DNA of 64,000 nt from Paramecium tetraurelia. Taxonomy: Eukaryota > Ciliophora > Oligohymenophorea > Peniculida > Parameciidae. Made by a program: the position numbers and the translations under genes. Shown here piece by piece: positions 12,957 to 25,410 of this stretch. Where the stretch lies: contig NW_001799011.1 of assembly GCF_000165425.1 (NCBI RefSeq), positions 187,933 through 251,932 on the forward strand, given 5' to 3'. The notes beneath the pieces were generated by a model. That model did not search any database, was not told the origin of the DNA, and was given only the letters and a program-made list of their open reading frames with translations. The stretch's first letter is position 1, and each line of letters begins with the position of its first letter.

Positions 12957-14058
12957 ATGTTGAGTGGTTTATTGTACAGTCCAAATTGGACATTTGTAGA
13001 CAAAATCTTAAGAGACCCTCAATTAGTAGATCTTGAATACTTTGTCGGAGGTGGACCAGGTCATGATTGGTTAGCAAAGACAGTTAGAGTTGATCAATAA
13101 AAGTAATAATTGTAATGATTATTATAGATACTTGGGTCCAAGAGCTAAATTTGAGAGATAATTCAATGAAGAGCCAAAGACATGGGAAGTCGTAACGGAC
13201 AACTTGTATCGTTTAACCTTACTTGCTGGAGTTGAGAGATTACTCACATTAAGATAAGCATATGGTGGTTTAAAGACGAGATTCACTTTTGGAGATTCAA
13301 ATACGTACGAAGTCATTTAATATATGAAAATAGAGCATGCTTACAATAGATATTCAATCAAGGATTATTTAAGGGATATTTTAGAGGTGCTTTATTGAAT
13401 GCTGCTCAATTCTTGACTGTATGGGCTCATCCATTAGTATATAGTAGAGGTAATGGATACGCCTCTCATTATCTTTATTCTTCCTTATTTGAATTGATCA
13501 CATATCCAATTGACACAATAAAGACAATCATTTATTCTGATGTTCAAGGCAGATATAAGGGAGCATTTGATGTCATTGAATAGGTTAAATCATAGTGATA
13601 AATAGGTGTATGCAAGAAATGGATTCAGTCATTTCTACAGAGGAATAGTATTTAAGTTGGCCTTCAATGGAACCCTCATCTATCACCTTAGAAATATCTA
13701 TGAATAAGATTATATTCAATAAGTAAGTGCAATTTAATTATGATAGTTAGTATCAGTTCCATTACTAGCTATTGGTTATGGATTTTTGACAATAAAGACA
13801 AGATTGTAATTGGCAAGCACCGATTTGAGTTTCTAAGAGACTCCATAAAAGGGAAGAATTGCTGCCAATCTATTTGCCTAAAAGACTCCATTCAGCATTT
13901 ACAGAGGAGTAATTCCCTTCTTGTTGTTGACTGATTTCTTCCATTACAAATTATTTGCACTTTACTCATCAACTGCACAATCAAGAACATTGGATGAATT
14001 CCTTGTTTAATACAAGCATCATATTGGAAGTCCCAAGGATGAAAATTTATGGCAATGA
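12957..14058 (+). CDS. mitochondrial-carrier-like protein
   Basis: A 333-residue protein of the mitochondrial carrier type, expected in a mitochondrial or other organelle membrane. The best evidence is the signature PIDTIKT after a hydrophobic helix (SLFELITYPIDTIKT), followed 25-35 residues later by ARNGFSHFYRGIVFKLAF, the usual G-x-x-x-Y-x-G pattern. Other repeats are degenerate (QETPQKGRIAANLFAQ; TPFSIYRGVIPFLLLTDFF). The N-terminal 60 residues (MLSGLLYSPNWTFVDKILRD) are not typical of transporters. Four introns (25, 29, 22, 24 nt; GTA or GTT to TAG) give an exact open frame. A divergent SLC25-type member or a carrier-derived outer-membrane protein are both possible; the substrate cannot be predicted. 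Confidence 0.7.
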
Positions 14059-14277
14059 TTATTAAATAATAAATAAAATAAAATATCCCTCTCTTTTGTT
14101 ATATAATTATTATAAATATATTGTGTTTTAATTAATAAGATACTTAACTTAAACTAGAATTTTTAAAGTATTTCTTTTATTAGCATCTCAATTTATATAT
14201 GAATGTAGAGAGAATAAAATTTATGGAAGTCATGCCTTTAATTTTTCACGAAATTTAAAATTTTAAATAATTTAAAA

Positions 14278-15395
14278 ATGGAGCAAAACTACACATTTAC
14301 AATTGAATCCAAGAAATAAAATATTGATGCTCTTACTGAAGAATAATAATAAGAATTCAAAGCTAATTCTGAGAAATGCGAAATCATAGTCTTAAAAGGC
14401 AATAGTTACTCTAAACAATTTTTCCATCAATTCTCAGAATTCATCACAACCTCCAAATAATTGCAAGTAATCAATGTTTAATAAATTAGAAAATCAATGC
14501 AAATGATATCTTTGTTGGCAAAGGAAAAGATGAAATTCCTCAATCGTTAGAGGTACAAATTGAATCCCATATTGTAGATCTTAGGAAATAGTCTAATTGG
14601 ATTAAATATCTTAAGTCTTGATCTGTCCAATAATGCAGTCAATCCATTTGGAGCAGAGGCCTTGAAGCCTTTCCTCAAATAAGCTCATTAATTATAAAGA
14701 CTCTTCTTGAATAATTGCGGTCTTGGTATCAGAGGAGTTACCTAAGTCTCAGAAGGATTGTAAGAAGGAGAACATAATTTGCAAATATTAGCCATTGCAA
14801 GAAATAGAGCTGAATGTGATGGCGCAATTGAAATATCCAAAGCATTCCCAACATGCAAGAAGTTATAAGAATTGCATATTTATTAAAATGGAATCAAATA
14901 AAAGGGTATGATGGAACTCTTATCATCCTTAAATAAAAGCTGTGCTGAATTAACAACCATTGATATTAGAGATAATTTTGTACATGAAGCAACAACATAA
15001 GTCTTAAGCGATCTCATAACAAATGCTGCTCATTTGACAGCAATCAACATCTCAGATTGTAACATCTAAGGAAAATAGAATAAACAAATATTGGAATCTC
15101 TAAGCAAATTAGTCAAAATTGAAAGATTGGGCTACAATTATGCTGAATTAAATGATGTCTAGGGAAATGAACTATACGAGATTATTGTTAAATAAGTTGA
15201 TAATGTCACAGTATTAATTATTTAATATTAAAGAAATTGGAATTGAAAGGAAATGAATTTAAGAAAGCAACAAAATAAAAGTTTAAGGAATTATTCGCAA
15301 ATAAAGAAAAAGTACTTGGAGCATTTGATAGTGATGATGAAGATGAAGAGGAGGCAGATGAATTGTAAAAACTATTCAGTTAATTGGTTATTTGA
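14278..15395 (+). CDS. RanGAP1-like leucine-rich repeat protein
   Basis: A 348-residue LRR protein. The repeats run from residue about 80 to 290, each with the ribonuclease-inhibitor/RanGAP pattern (NILSLDLSNNAVNPFGAEAL; LQRLFLNNCGLGIRGV; LQILAIARNRAECDGAIEI; LQELHIYQNGIKQKGM). The C-terminus is a short acidic block (DSDDEDEEEADEL), a feature of RanGAPs, which activate GTP hydrolysis by Ran in nuclear transport. The N-terminus (MEQNYTFTIESKKQNIDAL) is also compatible. Introns of 23, 25 and 23 nt are inferred; the last ends in AAG. Other cytosolic RI-type LRR proteins are the main alternative. Confidence 0.75.
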
Positions 15396-16078
15396 AATTA
15401 TGAATAACAGTGTTATTTAAGATAAATTTATATAATTCTAAAAATACAAGGCATATTCATCTATGATGATTATATTTTAATATAATCTTTTTTAATGCTC
15501 TATCTCTCAGATATTATTTAGATACTTAAACCATATCTAAAGATATTAGTGTTATTATCATTAAAATAGCATTTAAGCAATTAATAAATTAAATAAACCT
15601 CATAAATTTGAGAATTTAAAGGCTTATTAATAGAATTAAACTATTTGAAATATAGAAGGGAATTAATACAAAGTTTTAACTTTTGGTCCAGTATATAGTA
15701 TATTATTGATATATAAATTTCCTGAAATTAAAAGCAATTAATATCGATATAATCTAGATATCTCTGTTATTTGTGGGTTGATTAATTGACAGAATCGAAT
15801 TGAAATCAGGTGGTTCTATTTAAAGTTGATCTTTATAAAATTAGATCATTCTATTTATTATATTAATAATAAAATTAGAATAAATGAGATAAGTAGATTT
15901 TTACATTGATATAATTAATACAATCAAGAAAATAGGTAATATATTATTTAATGTTAGGAACAATAGAAATGTTACAGAAAAGTATATTATTTTGATCTGA
16001 TTCTAAAACTTACTTTGCAATCTTAAAATGGTTAAGTAATACATTTTATTTACATTTTCATATATTATAATAATAAAA
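15396..16078. other. intergenic region, no gene seen
   Basis: About 680 AT-rich bases between two plus-strand genes. No frame shows sustained coding character with either stop usage, and I saw no tRNA-like fold or obvious repeat. Confidence 0.5.
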
Positions 16079-17306
16079 ATGGATAGCCAATCTAACTCAA
16101 CGTCCAAAATTTGTCCTCTCTCTGAACCTGAGTATAGAAGATCTTTTTGTTCAGAGGATGAGGCTGACATAACTCCGATGATTCCCAAAATAGCAAAACC
16201 TTCTAAATTTTCCAAGGGGACACTCTTCCCTTCCAAACTGACGATTCTGATAACACTCCAAAATAAATACATACTCCCACATCTCCAAAAGGGCAAAACA
16301 AGTTGTCCAAGTTCAAATAGAAGGATCATCACATTGAGAAGGATTCCGACATACAATTTGATTCTGAGGAGGAGAAAAGAAAAGAAGAAACGAATAATTT
16401 CATAACCGACAGCAAGACGTCTCAAGATAATGATGGGATGGGAATACAATTCTAATAAAAATATTCAACACCAAAATTAGAGTATTTACATCCACCGATT
16501 TCCAAATCCAATTCCTCAAAACAAGTTGTTTCAAGCAAAAACTTTAGTATCAAAGATCACCCCTTCAAACATCTTGTATATGGAAGACATGTGAATTACA
16601 ACACTTTTATGAGATTCCTATAAATTGTGCAAAGTGGTTTGGTTTACGCTTGTAATTCATTAAAAGGTCCTTCTGATAGATTTTTGAAAAGCAGATTTGT
16701 CAGACTCAAAGAATCAAACAATAGAAAATAAAAAATCCTCGTATTAGATCTAGATGAGACATTAATCCATAGTTGCACACATAGAGATTTCCCACATATT
16801 ACTATTACAATTCAAGACAATGATGAACCAATAGACGTATTTATTCTATTTGTAAAATTTAGATAGCTTTTAATGTCAGACCCTATTGTAAGGAGTTTAT
16901 AAAGGAGATGTCTAATTACTATACGATCTACTTATTCACAGCCTCTTCCGAAATGTATGCCAGGGCAATTGTAAATCATCTAGATCCAAAACGATAATAC
17001 ATTACAGATATTTTGTGTAGGAACAATTGTTTTGAGACTAAAAATGGTTTCTTCATAAAGGACTTAAGAATAATTACCAATAGGGACTTAAAGGATATTG
17101 TAATAATAGATAATCTTCCACATTCTTTTGGTTTACAATTAGAAAATGGAATTCCAATATTAGAATGGACTTAAGACCCAAAAGATGAAGAATTAAAATA
17201 TTTATAATCATATCTTATTGAATTAAGTAAAAAAGAAGATGTAAGAACTTGTAATAGAGAGAAATTAAAATTACTTGATTTAGTTGATTTTAAACTTATA
17301 ATTTGA
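16079..17306 (+). CDS. CTD small-phosphatase-like protein (FCP1/SCP family)
   Basis: A HAD-family serine phosphatase of the SCP/Dullard type. The catalytic motif is VLDLDETLIHSC, followed by IAFNVRPYCKEFIKEMSNYY, the YTIYLFTASSEMYARAIVNH block (motif II, TAS), KDLRIITNRDLKDIVIIDN and GIPILEWTQDPKDEEL. The N-terminal 200 residues are S/K/E-rich and look disordered. One 26-nt intron splits the domain near 16,839. The first 45 codons lie in a different frame from the rest; no intron bridges them, and a one-base change in the GGGG run near 16,216 would. The domain call is firm; the true N-terminus is not. Confidence 0.85.
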
Positions 17307-17349
17307 TTTCATATATACCATCAAATAAATAGTTCATTCTTCAAATACC

Positions 17350-17797
17350 TTAATAAGTGCACCTAAAAGTACAGAATTATAAGGTATCTTATTGAATTTT
17401 GTATTACATATTCTTTCTTCAAATTAAATATTTAAGATAAAGTTCCCTCATGATTACAAATATAGCTCTATTAAAATTGGATATGCTGTGACAAATCTTA
17501 AACTGCTTGATTATTTGTATCAAAAAGATAGTTTATTAACTAACTAATTAAGCATAGTCAAGCTTTAAGAGAAGGACAACTAATCGAAAGTTAAACACTT
17601 GCTTTAAGATTATGAAGATTATAAGCTTGATAACTACTTTGCTTTCTGAAGGACCCATTTGAATCTTAAGGTAATAACTATATTCCAATTCAGTTTAATT
17701 GCAATAGTAATGCTTATATCTCCTTCTAAATGCAGCCAATCTCATCGATCAACCTTTGGGTCTATCTTTATTGAAGGTTCCTTGCATATAATAATGA
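17350..17797 (+). pseudogene. Skp1/BTB-like remnant or unresolved gene
   Basis: The last part reads FLKDPFESQVQLQQQCLYL, then LLNAANLIDQPLGLSLLKVP, across a 23-nt intron (GTAATA...TTCAG). This resembles the conserved 'FELLLAANYLDIKxLLDLxC' helix of Skp1 and related SCF adaptors. The preceding open stretch (SIVKLQEKDNQSKVKHLLQD) is compatible with a Skp1 N-terminal half but is joined through a one-base shift near 17,648, and I find no ATG start. A decayed Skp1-like duplicate, or a gene with assembly errors, are both possible. Confidence 0.35.
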
Positions 17798-17856
17798 GAC
17801 TGTAATTAAAGCATTGGATAATTAAACTCCCAAAACACTATAATATTAGCCATAAA

Positions 17857-18156
17857 ATGAATATTATAAAAGTAACTCAATAATTCTTAAGTGGGAAACC
17901 AAAAGGGTTTTACCTGTAGCTTTTCGTTAAACCAAAGTCAAAGTCAGAGATGCTTGAATTTTCAGAAGAATTCATTATTGTAAAGACCAAGGCCCAACCC
18001 ATTGATAATGCAGCCAATGAAGATGTGATAAGAATGTTGAGTGAAAAATTGTCTATTGATTAAAGTTCAATAAAAATAGTGAAAGGATAATAAAGCAAAT
18101 ATAAAACTGTGTTTATTGAAAATGAAATGCAAGCCTATAATAAATTAAGGAATTGA
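17857..18156 (+). CDS. DUF167 (UPF0235/YggU-like) protein
   Basis: A 99-residue intronless gene. It matches the DUF167 fold: a first beta hairpin with KPKGFYLQLFVKPKSKSE, then IVKTKAQPIDNAANEDVIRM (the family's conserved P-x-D-x-x-A-N), and QSSIKIVKGQQSKYKTVFIE, the diagnostic IVKGxxSxxKxV/I strand. The family occurs in bacteria and as C15orf40-like proteins in eukaryotes; its biochemical role is not settled. The ATG at 17,857 gives a complete domain. It lies 42 bp before the PDI-like gene on the same strand. Confidence 0.85.
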
Positions 18157-18197
18157 GATATATATTACTTACGTGTTATATTTTTATTATTTAGAAA

Positions 18198-19838
18198 ATG
18201 CTCTTGATATTCACATTGCTATTCTCTCTAGGGTAGAGTGAATTGGTCTATCTGGGATACAAGAACTATACAATGGCAAAGAAGGAACAATAACCTTTGA
18301 TTGTCTTCTATTATGGCGATGACAAATAATCTAAAAAGTTTCTAGATGATTACATAGCCATCGCTACGGGATAACACAGTCTTTAAAAAACAGGCACATA
18401 CCCAACAAATATCAATTTTGGACTTGTTAACTCTGTAGAAGAAAAAAAACTCATGGAAAAAACCTAGATCCAAGTCACTCCATCCATCTTTCTATTTTAT
18501 GCTGACACTTAAAAATAAAAGTATTCTGGAGCCTTCAATGCATAAGCCTTCCTAAACTGGCTCAAGAAGACTTACAGAGATTCTCCAGAATTAAGTATTA
18601 ATAAAATCTAATATCTAGATGAATTTTATCCATCATCTCAACTTCAAAAATGGGATCAATTTGTTAACAAAATTAACAGTTTCTAACTGATTGCATTCTT
18701 AGCCACTCCAGAATATAGAGTCTCACCATTGAAAGCCTTTGTCTAAGCTGCCAAATAAATACCTTAAGGAGTATGTTATTTAATACAATTCTTAGTATGT
18801 CTTCTGTCACATCTTTAACCCAGATCTGTATTAACATTTAGGTTTGAAAAAGGAAGAAAGTGGCCTAGTAATTTATAGTAAATTGGAGGATCTAGAGGAT
18901 ATCAGTGAAGAAAAAACTAAGAAATATTAAACCTATTTACACAGATTTAAGGGAGACATTAAAAATACTGACGATATCCTTCAATTTTTAAAGATCTATG
19001 CTTTTAAAAAAGGATTTGTTTATGTGGATGATACTAAATTTTAGAAGTTATCCAGAAGAGTAGACTTATTGCCATCAGTTATCTTATTATACAATAAAAC
19101 AAGTATTAATGTTAAGAAATTCTAATTAGACCCTGAACATGAACAATATGTCTAATAAATGCAAGATGCCAGATATCCCTTATTAAATAAAGCTATTGTA
19201 GGTGTTCTTGATGTTAATGGGGATTGTGAAGAAAGATTAGAGAGAGTATATGAAATCAATGTTAATACTACTTAATTACCATAATTGATTGCTATGAAAC
19301 CAATAGATGATAACAGATTCTACAAATATAAAAATGGACCATCAGATCCCATTCAATTTTATGAGCAAATTTAATCAGGATAGATAAAAGCCTTCTACAG
19401 AGATGAAGGCATCTTATAAAATTTATATGATGGAGCAGGAATCTACAAATTGACTAGATCTACTTATTATCCATTCATCAAAGAATAAAATGAGAAAGGC
19501 ATTGATGTGGTTGTTACATATACTGCCAAGAAATGTTAGCCATGCAAAGATTTTAGACCTGACTATAATGAGGTATTTAAGAAGGTATTTTAACATATAT
19601 ATAAAACAATTAGCATAAACAAGCTATTGAAGGCAAGGTCATTTTTGCAAGATGTGACATTGAAATCAATGAGATCGATGATCTTCATATTGATAATTAT
19701 CCTCATGTCAAATTGTATGCAGCTGGAAAGGATCATCCATTTACATTACATTTACAAAAAACTGAAGAGAATTTAACTTAATGGTTAAGTGAATAAAGCA
19801 ATTATGGAAGCATTTTCAAAGTTAAAACTGATTTGTGA
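18198..19838 (+). CDS. PDI-like secretory thioredoxin-fold protein
   Basis: A 528-residue protein with an N-terminal signal peptide (MLLIFTLLFSLGQS). The first thioredoxin-like domain lacks the Cys pair (LIVFYYGDDKQSKKF in place of the active site). The C-terminal domain keeps it as TYTAKKCQPCKDFRPDY (CQPC), followed by VIFARCDIEIN and NYPHVKLYAAG with the expected cis-proline. The middle 250 residues fit two further inactive domains. This is the a-b-b'-a' layout of protein disulfide isomerases with one lost active site, acting in the ER lumen. The C-terminus (FKVKTDL) is not a clear KDEL signal, so ER retention is uncertain. Introns of 25 and 29 nt. Confidence 0.75.
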
Positions 19839-20021
19839 AATTAATTATAATTTATGTTAAAGTAAATCACCACATTTATTGCTAAGACCAAATTAAGCAA
19901 TTATATCATGTAATTTTATTACCATGCTTTTATTTAAAACATACCTGAAGACAATTAAATCCAGGGATCTTTTGAGAACTTCAATTTATCATAAATAATT
20001 AGGTCTCTGTGATTAACATCA

Positions 20022-22404
20022 ATGGATATATTGACGTATGGATAAAAGGAATTGAAAGACGTAATAAACCAATTAGAAGAACAACTAAAGACAGTTTTTA
20101 TGCCTTATTAACAAACAGAAAACAACAAAAGTGCAAAAAAAATGCACAAATCTGAAATCAAATTAAATGATTCTGATGTATACAATAATCCAAAAAAATA
20201 AAGAGTAGATAAAAACAAATGTAGAAAGTGTAAACTATCTACTATTCCCACTATTCTGCATTTGCTTTAACAAAATGATAACACTGATGCCAATTCCAAT
20301 ATGACAATGAAATCAATTAGATAATAAATTGCATAACAATCTCATAAAAAAGAAGAATAATCAGATTAAAAAATTCCTTACATAGCCTTTGATTATTCAC
20401 AGTAAATTGTTATTTGTAAAAGATGCAGATTCAAATTTCACTCAGAATGTGTATAAATTTAAGGAGCCTTAAATGAATGGTTGTGTGATTATTGTCTAAC
20501 CAGAATTGAGGAACTCAAGAACTCAAACTTATGGGATTATAAAAATTAAAAATAAATAAAGCAATTACCAAATCTATCATCAGAAAACAAGAAACTCAAT
20601 TTGAAGATAATAGAAAGAATCTAAAAGAAAAAATAAATATATATAATATCTGAGTTCAAACCTACTCCCAATAAACAAATTCATTAGATTTCTGAATTCC
20701 TCTCAAAATATCCTTTGTATAAATCCACTGCTGGAAATGTGGCTTATCCTATTTCAGAAATATTAGCAGTAGATTACCCAGAACTTCTGAGCATTAAGCC
20801 AAAACCTAAGCCACACATGATAAAATCTAGTATGGTAGAACAAATTTTGAAGATTCAAACAATTTATCAAATTCTTGTGCCAAACTCAAAAGCACCTGAT
20901 ACTTTTACTTAAGAGTATATAGAGAAATAGTTCTATGAGATTTTAATACACCTACTTAATTAATATTTTGATGAGTTCATTCTAAAAGATGATCAATAAT
21001 TTTAACAATATTGTGATTAAGCTAATGCAATTACTACTTCCTATTTATATTTGATGAATTATTTACTACATAATGAGGAAGATAAAAATTAAGATTTGTT
21101 AAAGAAAACTTGGAAAGAATGTGTTATTTAAATAGATTAAGTAATTAATTATAATAAAGATTCAAAAATAGATTAGTTAGATTTCAATGATTTATAGTTC
21201 TAAGATAAAATCTGTGTATTGAGTAGTTTATCTGAAGGTTTATATGACTTGGATATAATGAAGGATTTGTTAAAAAACAAAGAATAATTCTTAAATAAAG
21301 GAACCATTAATCAACTATAATTAACATAGGCAGATCTTAAGGTTTCACTATAATAGAATTACTCTCTATTTATGAATGGTGGAACTTATTTGGGTTAAGA
21401 TGCCCATACATAATAATATTTTTACTTCACATTTTTTCCAAGTACAATCTTTGTTCAAACTAAAAAAGGCTGGGGTCAATATACCATCTCAGATTTAACT
21501 GAACTGATGAATTCATTAAATTAATAAGGTGTTAATGAATTAGATTTGTTATAAAACCTTGAACAAATTAAATCAATTGAATTAATTGATTCATCCACTC
21601 CTATCAAATAAAAAAATAAACTAACTTAAAGTATAGATTTATTTATAATTAGAATAGTAATATCAGTTAGATACCTAAGAAGTGATCGATAAGTTTTTAA
21701 TGATAGAAAATTCCTACACCTAAATATTGTAAAAGAAAGATCTTTGCTGGATTCGTAATAATGAAAAGAACTCATTCTTTAACTTAATTAAAGACCAAGA
21801 TGAAATAAAATAGGTATTATCTGCTTTGAAACAATTTTTCTGTGGGTTAATTTAACCGATCTCTATTAATGGGGAATTCGTTAAGCCATTTAAAATATTT
21901 AAAAATCATTTTATTTTGATTAATCAATTAGCTGTTTATGTGGAGAATGCTGATTCCCTATAGAATATCTACATTTCATTGTAGGTTTTAGAAAGAATAT
22001 TAGATGATAAATAATAACATAAGAAACAAAAAGAGTAAATGAAAGTTATAGTTGAAAAGGTTAAAAAAAACAAAAAAGTCTTAAAAGCAGAAAAGAAAAA
22101 TTAACAAAAACATTCAAAGTATAATTATGATGAAGACTATTAAGTTGCAGCTTAGTAAATTAAGAAAGTAGAAAATATGTCTAATTATTAAAAGTATTAA
22201 TTATATATTTTCATTTATAGAGTAACAAGAAAAAGTAAAAGTTTAGGTCAGATTATTTGTTTTTCCTGTTAGAAAAATTTTGCAAATTCAGAATAAAGTT
22301 AAAAATGCCCAAAATGCTTACAAGTGTTTCATAAAGACTGTTTAAAACAAAATAAGAGTTTATGCTAGAGATGTTACTCAAAGAATAACAGAAGTTTTAA
22401 ATGA
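20022..22404 (+). CDS. PHD-finger chromatin protein with DDT/WHIM-like region
   Basis: A 777-residue protein starting MDILTYGQKELKDVINQLEE. Residues about 60-160 hold a Cys-rich zinc-binding module (KCRKCKLSTIP ... VICKRCRFKFHSECVQIQG ... WLCDYCL) of PHD type. A helical region follows (ISEFLSKYPLYKSTAG onward) that resembles DDT and WHIM domains, with FMNGGTYLGQDAHTQQYFYF and later LCWIRNNEKNSFFNLIKDQD. The C-terminus is a second PHD-like module, IICFSCQKNFANSEQSQKCP, then VFHKDCLKQ and LCQRCY. This order suggests an ISWI-partner or BAZ-like nuclear protein. Introns: 22 nt near 21,632 and 27 nt near 22,193 (the latter preserves frame). The zinc fingers are firm; the DDT/WHIM assignment is inference. 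Confidence 0.75.
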
Positions 22405-22530
22405 AATTTCATTAGTAATTTAATTTATAACTATATTCAAAAAATAAAGGCAATAATAGAGTTAATCTATATGATTAAATAAATATCTTCAAGGAATCAA
22501 ATAAAAAGATTATGCGTTAATTAAATAAAT

Positions 22531-23944
22531 TCAATTATCTGAATCATTAGGAGGAGTAGCACGATTAGATTTTTTAGAACCTTCTAATTATCTTTTAGAT
22601 TTAGTTTTCTATTATATTTCAATTATATTTATTTCTACAGTTGGCTGAGCCTACTAATTTATTTAATCTTGGTATTCTTAATGCAATAATCTCTTCTACA
22701 ATTTTTCATTGATCTAAATATATGAATTTATTTACTTAATCAATAACAACTAAACTTTCTTACAGATATTTTGGTGGAATAAGATTAGGAATTGACATTT
22801 CGATTCTCTTTTAATATCTTCTATTTGTAAATTTTTATTGTCTTCTAAATGTTATCTTTGCCTTCATTTTATTTTAAACTATCTCATATCTATTCATAAT
22901 TTCTGTTTTAAAATCAGCCAAATTAGAAATAGACCCTTCCATCCATGGATGCTTTTTAATTTATTCTAATGAAATTCTCTTCTAAGGATTTTCTTCCAAT
23001 ATTTTTTCAATAAGATCTTTGAATTGATTGGATATGTTATCGTTTAATTCTTAGAACACTTGCCAAAACTTTTATTTATCTTATTTTAAAAGAGAATAAT
23101 ATGGATCAGTATTTTTAGAAGTTTTAAATGGAGCAGACCTCATTGCCATACTAAAAAGGATGACTCCGGATGCAAATATATCAGCTGATTCAGGTATATA
23201 ATATTTTTATTTACCAACTTAAGGTTATAAATATACTCTTACTTGCATTTGATAGTTCAGGTGGATTATATTCTGGAGATCCTAAATATTATTGCACTTC
23301 AAATTAGACTTTGGCTCCAGTTTCATCCACAGATTTGGCACTAAATCCAAAATCTGCTAGCTTCAAGATTCCATTGCTAAACAAGATGTTTTCAGATTTT
23401 ATATCTCTATGAACTATTCCTTTTTCATGTAAATATTGAATGCCTATACTAAGTTTTGTTGAATAAACTACCCTTAATCAATTAAGAAAATATTCTCCTT
23501 AGGAACTTTTCAGAGAATTAATGAGTTTATTCAAGCAATTCAAATAATTCGCCTTAATCTGCCAATTCCATCACAAAATAAGATACTTAGCATAATCTAC
23601 CATCCACTTTCCTGTATTTCCCATTGATATTGCACTATTTATTGAGATCTCAAAATACTTGAATAATCTTAATTATATTATTATGTTCAAACTCCGCTTA
23701 CTTGAGTTACCTCATTTATAAATTGTTATAGTTTATTCTGATTTGTAGTTGGATCAATCTTCATTATTTTTATTGCATACTTTTACTTATCTTGTACATC
23801 GATAGCTAACTTCACTCTAAAATAATCAGAATAGTAGAATTACTTTGCATATCTGCCCACACCAATTGTATCAATAATATAGTACTTATCGTCTAGAACT
23901 GAAGCATAATCAAAATAATCACTTTAAATATCTAAAGACATCAT
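22531..23944 (-). CDS. serine/threonine protein kinase, CaMK-like
   Basis: A kinase of about 427 residues. The N-lobe has [15 protein letters not shown], with KYAIKIMKI as the ATP-binding lysine region. The catalytic loop is [14 protein letters not shown], the magnesium loop LADFGFSAK (DFG), the activation segment ends [13 protein letters not shown], and HPWMEGSI closes the C-lobe. The tail is short, basic and Q-rich. Introns of 24, 28, 25, 22 and 30 nt are inferred; the 28-nt one (GTAGTT...GTATAG) restores [13 protein letters not shown]. Near 23,690, before the HNNIIKI segment, one extra base breaks the frame and no short intron repairs it without losing helix C. Otherwise the kinase looks catalytically complete. 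Confidence 0.8.
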
Positions 23945-24094
23945 TTTTTATAATGAAATATTTTTTTATTCTGATAATTTAAATGGTTATTATTTAAATT
24001 TCCCATCATCGTAACTAAGAATAGAATCCAATAAGAATTCATTGTTGAATAATATTTTAAATGGAAACTACTATTTAAATATTGATTAATAACT

Positions 24095-24496
24095 TCATTA
24101 AACCTTGCTTTTTATATTCTGGATGTTATTTTTAGATGAACAAAAATATAATTATTAAATAATTTAGGTATTTGATTAAAACATCTTTATTATCATTCCT
24201 TCATTCATTTCCTATTGGTTTAGCTCTTTTAATTACTTTTATTATATAGTTTAATAATTTTTCTATATAAATTTTCATTCTATCATTTCTACTTATTTTT
24301 GAAAAATTGATAAATGTTCTTTTATAATGTATTTCTAAAGGGTTTAATTTATAGATTAATTTTCTCTCTTTTTTATTTTCAAAAAAAGTTGTTTTCTATC
24401 ATTTTTCTATGTACTAAATTAAGCATTGTTGATTATTTATGGCTAGATTTTTATGCACTTAAATTTTAGCTTATTCAATTTCAAATTTGATGACAT
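24095..24496 (-). CDS. small Q/N/K-rich protein or 3' exon of next gene
   Basis: A 123-residue frame starting MSSNLKLNKLKFKCIKIQPQ and ending NNIQNIKSKVQ, with one 30-nt intron (GTAGAA...TATAG) removing an in-frame TGA. It lies in exactly the same frame as the adjacent upstream reading frame (24,497-25,375), from which it is separated only by a TGA. It may therefore be the 3' part of that gene. I recognise no domain. Confidence 0.4.
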
Positions 24497-25375
24497 TCAA
24501 TTATAAATATATAGTCGTGATACTTCATTAATTGATCTTGTTTCTAAAAGAAATATACATGAAATATAGTAATATATTTAAAAATTAGTTAATATTAAAT
24601 TCAAAATAAAATTATTCCATCTACTGATGTTTTTCTAAGGCTTTTGAATAAAGGGTTATTTGTCTTTCTATTAAATTTTATCTTTAATCCGTCGTTAATT
24701 ATTCTATGTTGAAGATAGAATTTCTATTGTATTATTATTGAAGTCTTGAATAGTGTATTATAATTTATCAATTAGGCTTGCCTTAATTTTTAATACTGAT
24801 ATTTTTTGCAATTCAGGTTTATTATTTTTTATGGAACCAAAATTAGAGATGGAATTATAGATGTTAAATGGACTTTAAACAGGGGAGTTATTGCTTGAAT
24901 AATCTCCATTGGTTTTAATAAAAACATTTGGGGTATTAAATTATCTTTTATTGCTTTTCACTCGATCAGTTATTTAAGTAATTAGTCTATCATTCAAGTC
25001 ATGAGTATTATTGTAATTGTTAGACAAGGATCTTTGAGTAACTGTTTGTCTTTGAATCTTAGAATTAATGGGAGATTGGTTTTAATTAAGTGGTTAAAGG
25101 ATATTGATTGATGACAGAAATCTTGATTACTGTTTTGAGAGGTATTTTTGTTTTGATATCAAGATTAAGTTATCAGAATTCTAGGTTTGTTAACTTTAGT
25201 TTGAGAGCAATGAAAGTGATCCAATGGTCACAATGAACTTTTTAATTTCCAATTCTTTGGTTTACTTATTATCCAATAACTATCTTAGCTCAGTTAGTTT
25301 GAGTAGAATTTAATTATCTAAAATATAATTTGAGAGTATTTGGATCAAATAAGAAAAAGCTCCTTTAAGTTCCAT
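24497..25375 (-). CDS. hypothetical S/N/Q-rich protein
   Basis: A 292-residue intronless frame. Residues about 1-60 are helical (MELKGAFSYLIQILSNYILD, then LTELRQLLDNKQTKELEIKK). Residues 60-200 are rich in S, N and Q (NDRLITQITDRVKSN; YSSNNSPVQSPFNIYNSISN) and look disordered. The last 45 codons are AT-rich and hydrophobic (LNLILTNFQIYYYISCIFLL) and may not be genuine. Its start is 35 bp from the start of the divergent pseudokinase gene. No family is recognised. Confidence 0.45.
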
Positions 25376-25410
25376 TTGAATATTATAAGTAAAATTAATT
25401 TAGTATAAAA

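Noticed and set aside
16003-16449. 148-codon minus-strand ORF under standard code
   Set aside because: It lies opposite the N-terminal part of the CTD phosphatase gene; the plus strand has the conserved phosphatase motifs.
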